NCBI RefSeq assembly: GCF_014257025.1
Contig: NZ_JACMSF010000038.1
Coordinates: 1 to 64,000 of the forward strand
Origin: Streptomyces cupreus
GTDB lineage: Bacteria > Actinomycetota > Actinomycetes > Streptomycetales > Streptomycetaceae
DNA length: 64,000 nucleotides
Reading direction: 5' to 3'
Shown: positions 7,554-16,360 of the stretch, piece after piece
Layout: each line of letters begins with the position of its first letter
How positions within the stretch are numbered: position 1 is the stretch's first letter
Made by a program: the position numbers and the translations under genes
The notes under the pieces: generated by a model
The model's database searches: none
What the model saw: the letters and a program-made list of their open reading frames with translations, nothing else
What the model was told of the DNA's origin: nothing

Positions 7554-8852
7554 TCATAGTGTGCGCAGCAGCACCGCCGGCTGTTCCACGCAGTCCGCCA
7601 CATAGCGCAGGAAGCCGCCCGCCGTGCCGCCGTCGCAGACCCGGTGGTCGAAGGTGAGCGAGAGCTGTACGACCTGGCGCACCGCGAGCTCGCCCTCGTG
7701 CACCCACGGCTTGGGGACGATGCGGCCGACGCCGAGCATCGCGGCCTCGGGGTGGTTGATGATCGGGGTGGAGCCGTCGACGCCGAACACGCCGTAGTTG
7801 TTCAGCGTGAAGGTGCCGCCGGTGAGTTCCGCCGGCGTCAGCGCGCCGGTGCGGGCCGACTCGGTGAGCCGGGCGAACTCGGCGGTCAGCGACTCGGCGT
7901 CCCGCGCGTGGGCGTCCCGTACGACCGGGACGACCAGGCCCCGCTCGGTCTGCGCGGCGAAGCCGAGGTGGACGTGGTCGTACTGGACGACCTCCTTGGC
8001 CTCCATGTCCACGCTGGAGTTGAGCTCGGGGAACCGGGCGAGGGCGGCGGTGCAGATGCGGGCCAGCAGGGCCAGGAGGGAGATCTTCGGGCCGCCTGCC
8101 GCGTTCATCGCACCGCGGGCGCGCATCAGCTCGGTGGCGTCGGCGTCCACCCAGCAGGTCGCGTCGGGGATCTCACGCCGACTGCGGGAGAGCTTGTCGG
8201 CGACGGCGCCGCGGATGCCCTTGAGGGGGGTGCGGATCTCGCCGGTCGTGACGGGGACGGCGGGGGCAGGGGCCGCGGGAGCGGCGGTACGTCCGCGCGC
8301 GGCGGCGGCGCGAAGGGCGTACTCCACGTCGGCGCGCAGAATCAGGCCCTCGGGGCCCGAGCCGGTCAGTTCGCGCAGGTCGAGGCCGTTCTCGCGGGCG
8401 AGGCGGCGGACGAGGGGGGAGATCACCGGAACCGGCCCCTCCGGCACCTCCGGCGTCTGCGGCACCTCCGGCGCCTCATGCACGGCGGCCGTGCCGTTCG
8501 CCGACGGCTGCGCCGGGCGTACCCGCCTGCGCCGCGCCGGTGCCTCCGACGTGCCGTAACCCACCAGCACATTGCCCGACCCCTCGGTCTCACCGCCGGA
8601 GACCGGTGCTCCCACGGCGACCGTGATCAGCGGCGCCCCGACGGGCAGCTCGGTGCCCTCCTCGCCGAAGCGGGCGGTGACCACGCCGGCGTAGGGGCAG
8701 GGGACGTCGACCATCGCCTTGGCCGTCTCGACCTCGACGACCGGCTGGTCCACGGCGACGACATCGCCGACCTGCACCAGCCAGCGCACGATCTCCGCCT
8801 CGGTGAGCCCCTCGCCGAGATCGGGGAGCTTGAACTCCAACACCTGTGCCAT
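7554..8852 (-). CDS. bkdC: Branched-chain alpha-keto acid dehydrogenase E2 (lipoyl acyltransferase)
   Basis: 432 residues. Domain order is lipoyl domain (residues 1-80, lipoyl Lys in VETAKAMVDVP), Pro/Glu-rich linker, peripheral subunit-binding domain (SPLVRRLARENGLDL, about 145-180), second linker, and the catalytic acyltransferase domain ending with the active-site LTFDHRVCDGG. TAKA rather than TDKA around the lipoyl lysine is typical of branched-chain enzymes. The E2 core transfers branched acyl groups to CoA, making primers for branched fatty acids and polyketides. The start ATG overlaps the E1-beta stop by one base; it is last of the three-gene bkd operon. Confidence 0.95.
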   Translation of the reverse strand: MAQVLEFKLPDLGEGLTEAEIVRWLVQVGDVVAVDQPVVEVETAKAMVDVPCPYAGVVTARFGEEGTELPVGAPLITVAVGAPVSGGETEGSGNVLVGYGTSEAPARRRRVRPAQPSANGTAAVHEAPEVPQTPEVPEGPVPVISPLVRRLARENGLDLRELTGSGPEGLILRADVEYALRAAAARGRTAAPAAPAPAVPVTTGEIRTPLKGIRGAVADKLSRSRREIPDATCWVDADATELMRARGAMNAAGGPKISLLALLARICTAALARFPELNSSVDMEAKEVVQYDHVHLGFAAQTERGLVVPVVRDAHARDAESLTAEFARLTESARTGALTPAELTGGTFTLNNYGVFGVDGSTPIINHPEAAMLGVGRIVPKPWVHEGELAVRQVVQLSLTFDHRVCDGGTAGGFLRYVADCVEQPAVLLRTL

Positions 8853-9856
8853 CAGCTCTCGGCCTCCCATTGCAGACGCCCCACGGCGTCCAGGATCCGG
8901 TCCACGCCGGGCAAGTGGTGACGCTCCAGCATCGGCGGCGGGTAGGGGATGTCGAACCCGGCAACCCGGAGCACCGGCGCCTCCAGATGGTGGAAGCAGC
9001 GCTCCGTGACGCGGGCCGCGATCTCCCCTCCCGGGCCGCCGAACCCGCCCGACTCGTGCACGACGACCGCTCGCCCGGTCCGTCGTACCGAGGCGCAGAC
9101 CGTCTCGTCGTCGAACGGCACCAGCGAGCGCAGGTCGACGACCTCCAGGTCCCACCCTTCCTCCCGGGCCGCCTCGGCGGCTTCGAGGCAGACGGGAACG
9201 GACGGACCGTACGTGATGAGCGTGGCGCTCCGGCCCGAGCGCCGCACCACCGCGCGGCCGATCGGTTCAACGCTCTGCGGGTCCTCCGGGTTCCAGGAGT
9301 CCTTCGACCAGTACAGACGCTTCGGCTCCAGGAAGACGACCGGGTCGTCGGAGGCGATCGATGCGCGCAGCAGGCCGTAGGCGTCGGCGACGGTGGCGGG
9401 GGTGACGACATGGAGCCCCGGGGTCGCCATGTAGTACGCCTCGGAGGAGTCGCTGTGGTGCTCGACGCCGCCGATGCCGCCGCCGTAGGGCACGCGGATG
9501 GTGATGGGCAGGGGCATGGTGCCGCGGGTGCGGTTGCGCATCCTCGCGACATGGCTGATCAGCTGCTCGAACGCGGGGTACGCGAAGGCGTCGAACTGCA
9601 TCTCCACGACCGGGCGCAGGCCGTACATCGCCATGCCGACGGCGGTGCCGAGGATGCCGGCCTCGGCGAGCGGGGTGTCGGTGCAGCGGTCCTCGCCGAA
9701 CTCCTTGGCGAGTCCGTCGGTGACCCGGAAGACGCCGCCGAGGGTGCCGACGTCCTCGCCCATGACGTGCACGGACGGGTCGTCCGCCATGGCGTCGCGC
9801 AGCGCGCGTGTGAGGGCCTGCGCCATGGTGGCCGGCTTGAGGGCGACGGTGGTCAT
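8852..9856 (-). CDS. bkdB: Branched-chain alpha-keto acid dehydrogenase E1 beta subunit
   Basis: 334 residues. E1-beta forms the heterotetrameric thiamine-diphosphate decarboxylase with E1-alpha. Visible family motifs include MGEDVGTLGGVFRVTDGL, TPLAEAGILGTAVGMA, the K+-binding/active-site region GGIGGVEHHSDSSEAY, and the C-terminal transketolase domain with SLVPFDDETV and PYPPPMLE. Length matches the family. It overlaps bkdA by four bases and bkdC by one, showing tight translational coupling of all three subunits. Confidence 0.95.
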   Translation of the reverse strand: MTTVALKPATMAQALTRALRDAMADDPSVHVMGEDVGTLGGVFRVTDGLAKEFGEDRCTDTPLAEAGILGTAVGMAMYGLRPVVEMQFDAFAYPAFEQLISHVARMRNRTRGTMPLPITIRVPYGGGIGGVEHHSDSSEAYYMATPGLHVVTPATVADAYGLLRASIASDDPVVFLEPKRLYWSKDSWNPEDPQSVEPIGRAVVRRSGRSATLITYGPSVPVCLEAAEAAREEGWDLEVVDLRSLVPFDDETVCASVRRTGRAVVVHESGGFGGPGGEIAARVTERCFHHLEAPVLRVAGFDIPYPPPMLERHHLPGVDRILDAVGRLQWEAES

Positions 9857-10989
9857 CGGTGCGACCCTTCCGACTCGGCGTCGAGCTCGGCCTGCAACTG
9901 GGCCTGCTGTTCCCGCAGTTGCTGGGTGGGCTCGGCGTACACCTGGGCGAACAGGTCCCTGGGGTCGAGCCGCGGGTCCTGGTTCATGCGCTCGCGCAGG
10001 TCGGCGGCCATCGCCTCGGCGGCGTCCATCGCGGCCTGTTTGCCGGCCTCGTCGAGCAGGCCGCGCTCGGTCAGCTCGTGCTCCAGCAGGGCGATCGGGT
10101 CGTGTCCGCGCCAGGTCTCGACCTCGGAGTCGCCGCGGTAGCGGGTGGCGTCGTCGGCGTTGGTGTGGGCGTCGATCCGGTAGGTGATCGCCTCGATCAG
10201 GGTGGGGCCGCCGCCCGCGCGCGCGTGGCGCACGGCATCGGTCAGCACCTCGTGCACGGCGGCGGCGTCGTTGCCGTCGACCAGCCGTCCCGGCATGCCG
10301 TAGCCGACGGCCTTGTGGGCCAGCGACGGGGCCGCGGTCTGCTTGGCGAGCGGGACGGAGATCGCGAAGCCGTTGTTCTGGACGAGGAAGACGACCGGCG
10401 CCTGCCAGACGGCGGCGAAGTTCAGCGCCTCGTGGAAGTCGCCCTCGCTGGTGCCGCCGTCGCCGACCAGGGCGAGCGCGACCACGTCGTCGCCCTTGAG
10501 GCGGGCGGCGTGAGCGAGCCCGACGGCGTGCGGCAGCTGGGTGGCGAGCGGCGTGCACAGGGGGGCGACGCGGTGCTCGCGCGGGTCGTAGCCGGTGTGC
10601 CAGTCGCCGCGCAGCAGGGTGAGCGCCTGGACGGGGTCCACACCTCGGGCGACGGCCGCGAGGGTGTCGCGGTAGCTGGGGAAGAGCCAGTCGCGCTCTT
10701 CCAGGGCGAGCGCGGCGGCGACCTCGCAGGCCTCCTGGCCGGTGCTGGACGGGTAGACGGCGAGCCGGCCCTGCTTGGTCAGGGCGGTGGCCTGGGTGTT
10801 GTACCGACGGCCGCGCACCAGTTCGGCGTAGAGGCGGCGCAGCAGGCCGGGGTCGGCCTTGGCGGCCGCTTCGGTGCCGAGGACGCGGTAGGGCTCCGCG
10901 TCGGGCAGCAGCGGCGCGGGGTCGGTACGGGGCTGCCAGGCGGGCGGCGGCGATGGCCGGTACGCGCCTCGCTGCTCCATGACCGTCAT
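9853..10989 (-). CDS. bkdA: Branched-chain alpha-keto acid dehydrogenase E1 alpha subunit
   Basis: 378 residues. This is the thiamine diphosphate-binding subunit of the keto acid decarboxylase. The ThDP motif is GDGGTSEGDFHEALNFAAVW ending NNG, and the family's phosphorylation-loop region YRIDAHTNADDATRYR is present. The start ATG 10989 has a strong ribosome site (GAGGAGGTG) six bases upstream. It heads the bkdABC operon and diverges from an Lrp-family gene at 11165. The complex converts valine-, leucine- and isoleucine-derived keto acids to branched acyl-CoAs. Confidence 0.95.
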   Translation of the reverse strand: MTVMEQRGAYRPSPPPAWQPRTDPAPLLPDAEPYRVLGTEAAAKADPGLLRRLYAELVRGRRYNTQATALTKQGRLAVYPSSTGQEACEVAAALALEERDWLFPSYRDTLAAVARGVDPVQALTLLRGDWHTGYDPREHRVAPLCTPLATQLPHAVGLAHAARLKGDDVVALALVGDGGTSEGDFHEALNFAAVWQAPVVFLVQNNGFAISVPLAKQTAAPSLAHKAVGYGMPGRLVDGNDAAAVHEVLTDAVRHARAGGGPTLIEAITYRIDAHTNADDATRYRGDSEVETWRGHDPIALLEHELTERGLLDEAGKQAAMDAAEAMAADLRERMNQDPRLDPRDLFAQVYAEPTQQLREQQAQLQAELDAESEGSHR

Positions 10990-11049
10990 GACGGCACCTC
11001 CTCGTGGGAGCGGCTACGGGAGGCGTGTCGGCTGTGACCCGCCTCACCT

Positions 11050-11063
11050 ACCGATTGTTCGGT
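11050..11063. promoter_or_regulatory. Candidate TetR operator in bkdA/lrp intergenic region
   Basis: Inverted repeat ACCGA-TTGT-TCGGT, 61 bases upstream of bkdA. Its half-sites match those of the larger palindrome at 13820-13839 in front of paaN. The TetR gene at 11664-12254 is the obvious candidate binder. The assignment is inference. Confidence 0.5.
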
Positions 11064-11164
11064 CGTCGGCACATTTTGGCTACAGGCCCCTCCAGGCTGT
11101 GGACAAACGGTTCTCCACACCCTGAAATGAACGCAGTACGTCCACGACAGGGAGGCGGGGGGAC

Positions 11165-11662
11165 ATGGCACCTGAACAAATGGCCGAGAGTCCCGAGGGC
11201 GGTGCCCTGCCACCGCCACGTCCTCTCGACGCCATCGATCAGGACATCCTCCAGATGCTCCAGGCGGACGGCCGGGCCTCGATACGGTCGGTCGCCGAGC
11301 GGGTGCATGTCTCGCGCGCCAACGCCTACGCGCGCATCAACCGCCTCATCGAGGACGGCGTCATCCGGGGCTTCGGCGCCCGCGTCGACCATGAGCGCGC
11401 CGGGCACGGGACGTCGGCGTACATCACCTTGAAGATCGTGCAGAACACCTGGCGCACCGTGCGCGAGCAGCTCAGGCAGTTGCCGGGGGCCTCGCACATC
11501 GCGCTGGTGGGGGGCGATTTCGATGTCCTGCTGCTGGTGCACACGCCCGACAACCGGGCGCTGCGCGAACTGGTGCTCACCCGGCTCCAGGCCATCCCCG
11601 AGGTGCTCAGCACCCGCACCCTGCTGGTGTTCGAGGAGGAGGACCTGGAGCCGCAGGGCTGA
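11165..11662 (+). CDS. bkdR: Lrp/AsnC family regulator, probable BkdR
   Basis: 165 residues. Residues about 20-70 form the AsnC-type winged helix (LDAIDQDILQMLQADGRAS, helix SVAERVHVSRANAYARINRL), followed by the RAM ligand-binding domain. Lrp-family proteins bind amino acids or keto acids, and members beside bkd genes control them in response to branched-chain amino acids. The gene diverges from bkdA, sharing a 175-bp regulatory region. The start ATG 11165 follows GGGAGGCGGGGGGAC. The function as bkd regulator is inferred from position. Confidence 0.88.
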   Translation: MAPEQMAESPEGGALPPPRPLDAIDQDILQMLQADGRASIRSVAERVHVSRANAYARINRLIEDGVIRGFGARVDHERAGHGTSAYITLKIVQNTWRTVREQLRQLPGASHIALVGGDFDVLLLVHTPDNRALRELVLTRLQAIPEVLSTRTLLVFEEEDLEPQG

Positions 11663-11663
11663 C

Positions 11664-12254
11664 TCAGGCGGCCCGGCGCAGTCCGCCGAAGACCACCTGT
11701 ACGACGGCGTCGGCGACCTCGCGCTCGCTCATGCCCCGGCTGTCCGGGCGGTACCACTCCACGATGGAGTTGATCATCCCGAAGACGAGCCGGGTGGCGA
11801 GCCGCACCTCCACATCGCCGCGTACGTCCCCGTCGGCGGCCGCCGCCTTCAGCAGCTCGGCGACCTTGTGGTCGAAGTCGCGGCGCCGCTCCAGGGCCCA
11901 CCGCTCGGTGTCGGTGTTGCCGCGCACCCGCAGCAGCAGCGTCACGTACGGCAGCTCGGATATCAGTACCTCGACCATGCGCCGTACGACATGTTCCAGG
12001 CGGTCCGAGGCGCGCCCCACGCGCGCGTGCTCCTCGTCGAGGATCCCGAAGAGGCCGTCCAGCGCCCGGCTCACCGCGCGGCGCAGCAGCTCCTCCTTGC
12101 CGGTGACGTGGTGGTAGATCGACGACTTGGAGATGCCGGCCGCGCGGGACAGATGCTCCATGGAGGTGCCGTCGTAGCCGCGCTCGTTGAAGACCTGGAC
12201 GGCCACCGACAGCAGCGTCTCGGGGGTGTACGTGTCCCGCTTGGCGGTGGTCAT
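11664..12254 (-). CDS. TetR family regulator
   Basis: 196 residues. The N-terminal HTH is complete (ETLLSVAVQVFNERGYDGTS, recognition helix ISKSSIYHHVTGKEELL), and the C-terminal ligand domain is of normal size. The start ATG overlaps the stop of the upstream 3-hydroxyacyl-CoA dehydrogenase gene (ATGA), so regulator and enzyme are co-transcribed. Palindromes with AACCGA/TCGGTT arms upstream of paaN (13820) and ACCGA/TCGGT upstream of bkdA (11050) are plausible operators. An acyl-CoA or aryl-CoA ligand is likely from context; this is inference. Confidence 0.88.
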   Translation of the reverse strand: MTTAKRDTYTPETLLSVAVQVFNERGYDGTSMEHLSRAAGISKSSIYHHVTGKEELLRRAVSRALDGLFGILDEEHARVGRASDRLEHVVRRMVEVLISELPYVTLLLRVRGNTDTERWALERRRDFDHKVAELLKAAAADGDVRGDVEVRLATRLVFGMINSIVEWYRPDSRGMSEREVADAVVQVVFGGLRRAA

Positions 12255-13768
12255 GAGCCGTTGCCCTCCCGCTTGTCCGTGGCGTACGCGTGCCGGTACA
12301 GCGCGAGGGAGGGCGCATACCGCCCGGAGGGGTCGCGCAGATGGAGGTCGTCGAGGAGGGCGTAGGCCCAGTTGCGGCCCAGCCTGCGGCTCCACTCGAA
12401 GGGCCCGAGCGGGTAGTTGACGCCGAGGCGCATCGCCGTGTCGACGTCCTCCTCGGTGGCCACGCCCTTGGCGACCGCGTCATGGGCGAGGTCGACGATG
12501 CGGGCGACCGTGCGGGCGACGATCATGCCGGGCACGTCGCCGATGACGCTGACGTCCTTGCCGAGCGCCTGGAACAGGCCGATCGCCTCGGTGAGGGTCA
12601 CCGGGGAGGTGTCCTGGGAGGCGGACAGGGCGATCCGGGTGGCGCGGCGGTAGTCGAGCGCGAGGTCGAAGTAGACGACGTCGCGGAACTCCACCGAGGT
12701 CTGTCCGTCGGCGAGCGCCAGCTGGCCGCCGCCCGGCAGGACGAGCCGGGTGCCGTGGTCCTCGTCCTCCTCGCGCACGGAGATGCCCGCCTCGCGCAGC
12801 AGCGTGAGCAGTTCGGCGGCGGGGCCGAGGTCGCCCTCGGCGACGACGTACGCGGGCGGGCGTTCGCGCTCGGCGGTGTGCGGTTCGGAGCGGTCGGCGC
12901 CCTCTGCGTAGTCGTACCAGCCCTGTCCGCTCTTGCGGCCGAGGCGGCCGGACTCGACCAGGCGGCGCTGGGCGAGGGAGGGCGTGAAGCGGACGTCCTG
13001 GAAGAAGGACTGCCACACCGAGTGAGTGACGGACTCGTTGACGTCCTGCCCGATCAGGTCGGTCAGTTCGAAGGCGCCCATCTTGAAGCCGCCGCACTCG
13101 CGCAGGACCGCGTCGATGGTGGCGGGGTCGGCGCCCTGGGCCTCGTAGACGGCGAAGGCCTCGGCGTAGAAGGGCCGTGCGATGCGGTTGACGATGAAGC
13201 CGGGGGTGTCGGCGCAGGCGACCGGGGTCTTGCCCCAGGCGCGGGCCGTCTCGTACGCGCGCGTGGCCGAGGTGACGTCGGTGGCGAACCCGGAGACGAC
13301 CTCGACGAGCGGCAGCAGCGGGGCGGGGTTGAAGAAGTGCAGGCCCACGAAGCGGCCGGGGTTCGCGAGGGCGCCGCCGATGGCGGTGACGGACAGCGAG
13401 GAGGTGTTGGTGGCGAGCAGGCAGTCGTCGGCGACGACCTCCTCCAGCGCGCGGAAGAGTTCCTGCTTGACGTCGAGGCGCTCCAGGACGGCCTCGACGA
13501 CCAGGGCGCAGTCGGCGAGGTCGGTGAGGTGCTCGGCGGGCAGCAGCCGGGCGTGCGCCGCGTCCCGGTCGGCGCCGGTCAGGCGGTCCTTCTCGACGAG
13601 CCGGTCCAGGCGGGCGCGGATTGCGGCGGCCGCTTCCCGGGCTTTCCCGGGCGCGGCGTCGTACAGCCGTACGGGGTGGCCGGCGACCAGCGCGACCTGG
13701 GCGATGCCCTGGCCCATGGTGCCGGTGCCGACGACGGCCACGGGGCTGCTGAGGTCGAGTGCTGTCAT
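12251..13768 (-). CDS. 3-hydroxyacyl-CoA dehydrogenase (PaaH-like)
   Basis: 505 residues. The NAD-binding site GTGTMGQGIAQVAL lies at residues 14-27, followed by the dehydrogenase core (ATNTSSLSVTAIGG; GLHFFNPAPLLPLVEVV) and two C-terminal dimerisation domains. The double C-terminal domain and length near 500 match PaaH/PaaC-type 3-hydroxyadipyl-CoA dehydrogenases of phenylacetate catabolism rather than the 280-residue short form. It is coupled to the TetR gene downstream and diverges from paaN. The pathway assignment is based on that neighbour and is not certain; the rest of the paa genes are not in the window. Confidence 0.88.
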   Translation of the reverse strand: MTALDLSSPVAVVGTGTMGQGIAQVALVAGHPVRLYDAAPGKAREAAAAIRARLDRLVEKDRLTGADRDAAHARLLPAEHLTDLADCALVVEAVLERLDVKQELFRALEEVVADDCLLATNTSSLSVTAIGGALANPGRFVGLHFFNPAPLLPLVEVVSGFATDVTSATRAYETARAWGKTPVACADTPGFIVNRIARPFYAEAFAVYEAQGADPATIDAVLRECGGFKMGAFELTDLIGQDVNESVTHSVWQSFFQDVRFTPSLAQRRLVESGRLGRKSGQGWYDYAEGADRSEPHTAERERPPAYVVAEGDLGPAAELLTLLREAGISVREEDEDHGTRLVLPGGGQLALADGQTSVEFRDVVYFDLALDYRRATRIALSASQDTSPVTLTEAIGLFQALGKDVSVIGDVPGMIVARTVARIVDLAHDAVAKGVATEEDVDTAMRLGVNYPLGPFEWSRRLGRNWAYALLDDLHLRDPSGRYAPSLALYRHAYATDKREGNGS

Positions 13769-13819
13769 GTGCGCGATCCTCCCGCACGGGGCTTTCCACA
13801 GATGCGGCGGACCCCCTTG

Positions 13820-13839
13820 AACCGACCGATCGTTCGGTT
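13820..13839. promoter_or_regulatory. Candidate TetR operator upstream of paaN
   Basis: A 20-bp palindromic stretch, AACCGA-CCGATCGT-TCGGTT, lies between the divergent dehydrogenase gene (start 13768) and paaN (start 13929). Such sites are typical of TetR regulators controlling acyl-CoA catabolism. The co-transcribed TetR at 11664-12254 is the probable ligand-responsive repressor. Confidence 0.6.
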
Positions 13840-13928
13840 ACTCTAACTCTGACCGCCCATTCCTGCCCATGTTTCTGCCCAGGTCATGAACTCGACGGAG
13901 AGTTCTTGAAACAAGGAGTTGGTCCCGC

Positions 13929-15620
13929 ATGGCCGCCGCCCTGACCGCCCACGACCTGATCGCCAAGCACCGGCCCACCCTCGACCAGGCGCTCGAAGCC
14001 ATCCGCACGCGCGCGTACTGGTCCCCGCACCCCGAGCACCCCAAGGCCTACGGCGAGAGCGGCAGCCTGGACATGGCGGCGGGCAAGGCCGCCTTCGACG
14101 CCCTCCTCGGCACCCGCCTGGACCTCGGCCAGCCCGGCACCGACGGCTGGGTGGGCGGCGAGGTCTCCCCCTACGGCCTCGCGCTCGGCGTGGAGTACCC
14201 GCACGCGGACGTGGACGTGCTGCTGCCCGCCATGAAGGCCGGACAGCGGGCCTGGCGGGACGCGGGCGCGGAGATCCGCGCGGTGGTCTGTCTGGAGATC
14301 CTCAAGCGGATCAGCGACCGCACCCACGCGTTCGCGCACGCGGTCATGCACACCTCCGGGCAGGCGTTCATGATGGCGTTCCAGGCGGGCGGCCCGCATG
14401 CGCAGGACCGCGGCCTCGAGGCGGTGGCGTACGCGTACGTGGAGCAGGTCCGCACCCCCGACACCGCCGAGTGGACCAAGCCGCAGGGCAAGAAGGCCCC
14501 CCTCGCCCTGACCAAGGCGTTCACGCCGGTGCCGCGCGGGATCGCCCTGCTGATCGGCTGCAACACCTTCCCGACCTGGAACGGCTACCCGGGGCTTTTC
14601 GCGTCCCTGGCCACCGGCAACGCGGTGCTGGTGAAGCCGCACCCGCGCGCGGTGCTGCCGCTCGCGCTCACCGTCCAGGTCGCGCGCGAAGTACTGGCCG
14701 AGGCCGGGTTCGACCCGAACCTCGTCGCGCTCGCCGCGGAGCGGCCCGGCGAGGGCATCGCCAAGACGCTCGCCGTGCGCCCCGAGATCCGGATCATCGA
14801 CTACACCGGTTCGACCTCCTTCGGCGACTGGCTGGAGGCCAACGCCCGTCAGGCGCAGGTCTACACGGAGAAGGCCGGCGTCAACACGGTGCTCGTGGAG
14901 TCGACCGACGACTACAAGGGGATGCTGTCCAACCTCGCCTTCTCGCTGTCGCTGTACAGCGGGCAGATGTGCACGACGCCGCAGAACCTGCTGATCCCCC
15001 GGGACGGGATCCGCACGGAGGACGGTCCGCGGACCTTCGACGAGGTCGTCGCCGATCTGGCTCGCTCGGTGGACGGGCTCCTCGGTGACGACGCCCGCGC
15101 GAACGCACTGCTCGGCGCGATCGTGAACCCGGACGTCAAGGCGCGTCTCGAAGCCGCGGCGGGACTGGGCGAAGTCGCCCTCGCCTCCCGCGGGATCAGC
15201 AACCCGGACTTCCCGGACGCGGTCGTCCGTACGCCGGTCATCGTCAAGCTGGACGGGGCCAAGCCGGACGACGAGGCCGCGTACATGAGCGAGTGCTTCG
15301 GGCCGGTGTCCTTCGCGGTGGCGGTCGACTCGGCCGGCGACGCGGTGGAGCTGCTGCGGCGGACGGTCCGGGAGAAGGGCGCGATGACGGTGGGGGCGTA
15401 CACCGTCGACCCGGAGGTCGAGGCGGCGGTGCAGGAGGCCTGCCTGGAGGAGGCGGCCCAGCTGTCGCTGAACCTGACGGGCGGGGTGTACGTCAACCAG
15501 ACGGCGGCGTTCTCCGACTTCCACGGCTCCGGCGGCAATCCTGCCGCCAACTCCGCTCTCACGGATGGGGCGTTCGTCGCGAATCGCTTCCGCGTGGTGG
15601 AGGTGCGGCGGGAGGCCTAA
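13929..15620 (+). CDS. paaN: PaaN-type aldehyde dehydrogenase of phenylacetate catabolism
   Basis: 563 residues of the actinobacterial PaaN family, a diverged aldehyde dehydrogenase linked to ring-opening steps of phenylacetyl-CoA degradation. Visible motifs are the NAD-binding fold (YTGSTSFGDWLEANA), catalytic Cys in SGQMCTTPQN, and the C-terminal SDFHGSGGNPAAN stretch. Unlike E. coli PaaZ it has no fused hydratase domain. ATG 13929 follows AAGGAG within normal distance. Its stop TAA overlaps the convergent stop of the methyltransferase gene at 15617-15620. Regulation is probably by the TetR whose candidate operator is upstream. Confidence 0.88.
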   Translation: MAAALTAHDLIAKHRPTLDQALEAIRTRAYWSPHPEHPKAYGESGSLDMAAGKAAFDALLGTRLDLGQPGTDGWVGGEVSPYGLALGVEYPHADVDVLLPAMKAGQRAWRDAGAEIRAVVCLEILKRISDRTHAFAHAVMHTSGQAFMMAFQAGGPHAQDRGLEAVAYAYVEQVRTPDTAEWTKPQGKKAPLALTKAFTPVPRGIALLIGCNTFPTWNGYPGLFASLATGNAVLVKPHPRAVLPLALTVQVAREVLAEAGFDPNLVALAAERPGEGIAKTLAVRPEIRIIDYTGSTSFGDWLEANARQAQVYTEKAGVNTVLVESTDDYKGMLSNLAFSLSLYSGQMCTTPQNLLIPRDGIRTEDGPRTFDEVVADLARSVDGLLGDDARANALLGAIVNPDVKARLEAAAGLGEVALASRGISNPDFPDAVVRTPVIVKLDGAKPDDEAAYMSECFGPVSFAVAVDSAGDAVELLRRTVREKGAMTVGAYTVDPEVEAAVQEACLEEAAQLSLNLTGGVYVNQTAAFSDFHGSGGNPAANSALTDGAFVANRFRVVEVRREA

Positions 15621-16360
15621 GAGCCCCTGAACGCGCTCCAGTGGTACAGCGTCATCGCGACGCTCGTCGCCAAGTTGTAGCTGGACACCTGCGGGCGCAT
15701 CGGCAGGGACAGCAGGTGGTCCGCGCGCGTGCGGACCTCGGGCGACAGGCCGCTGCGTTCCGAGCCGAAGGCCAGGACGGCGTCATCCGGGAGCTTGGTG
15801 CCCCGGATGTCGTCGCCCTCGGGGTCCAGGGCGAACAGCGGGCCCTCGGGGAGTTCGTCCGCCGTCAGACGTTCCACCGCCGTCGCGAAGTGCAGGCCCG
15901 CGCCACCGCGTACGACCGTGGGGTGCCAGGGGTCGAGGGTGCCGGTCGTGACGACGCCCGTCGCGCCGAAGCCCGCCGCCAGGCGGATCACGGCGCCCGC
16001 GTTGCCGAGGTTGCGCGGGTGGTCGAGGAGCACCACGGGGGCAGTGCGCGGGGCGCGGGCCAGCAGCTCCAGGTTTGCCGCACGGGACGGTCGTACCGCC
16101 AGAGCCGCCACGGCCGTGGGATGCGGGCGCGGGACCAGGGACCGGTATGTCTCCTCCGGGACCTCCGTGAGGAGCGCGGCCAGCGTGTCCCGTACGTCCG
16201 GGGCCAGCTCGTCGGCCAGGGCGAGGGCCGCCCGCCGGTCCGTCGCCACCGCCACCGGGACCTCGGCCCCGAAGCGCACCGCGTGCTTGAGGGCGTGGAA
16301 ACCGTCCAGGAGTACGGCGGTGTCGGCGAGGCGGTGCCAGGTGGTGACGGGGGTGGTCAT
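15617..16360 (-). CDS. TrmH/SpoU family RNA 2'-O-methyltransferase
   Basis: 247 residues of the SPOUT superfamily, which uses S-adenosylmethionine and a knotted fold to methylate ribose in rRNA or tRNA. The three family motifs are visible: NLGNAGAVIR (motif 1), FGSERSGLS (motif 2) and SYNLATSVAM (motif 3). The N-terminal 100 residues form the substrate-binding part. The RNA target cannot be read from sequence. Its start ATG overlaps the stop of the upstream HTTM gene (ATGA), and its stop overlaps the paaN stop convergently. Confidence 0.88.
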   Translation of the reverse strand: MTTPVTTWHRLADTAVLLDGFHALKHAVRFGAEVPVAVATDRRAALALADELAPDVRDTLAALLTEVPEETYRSLVPRPHPTAVAALAVRPSRAANLELLARAPRTAPVVLLDHPRNLGNAGAVIRLAAGFGATGVVTTGTLDPWHPTVVRGGAGLHFATAVERLTADELPEGPLFALDPEGDDIRGTKLPDDAVLAFGSERSGLSPEVRTRADHLLSLPMRPQVSSYNLATSVAMTLYHWSAFRGS

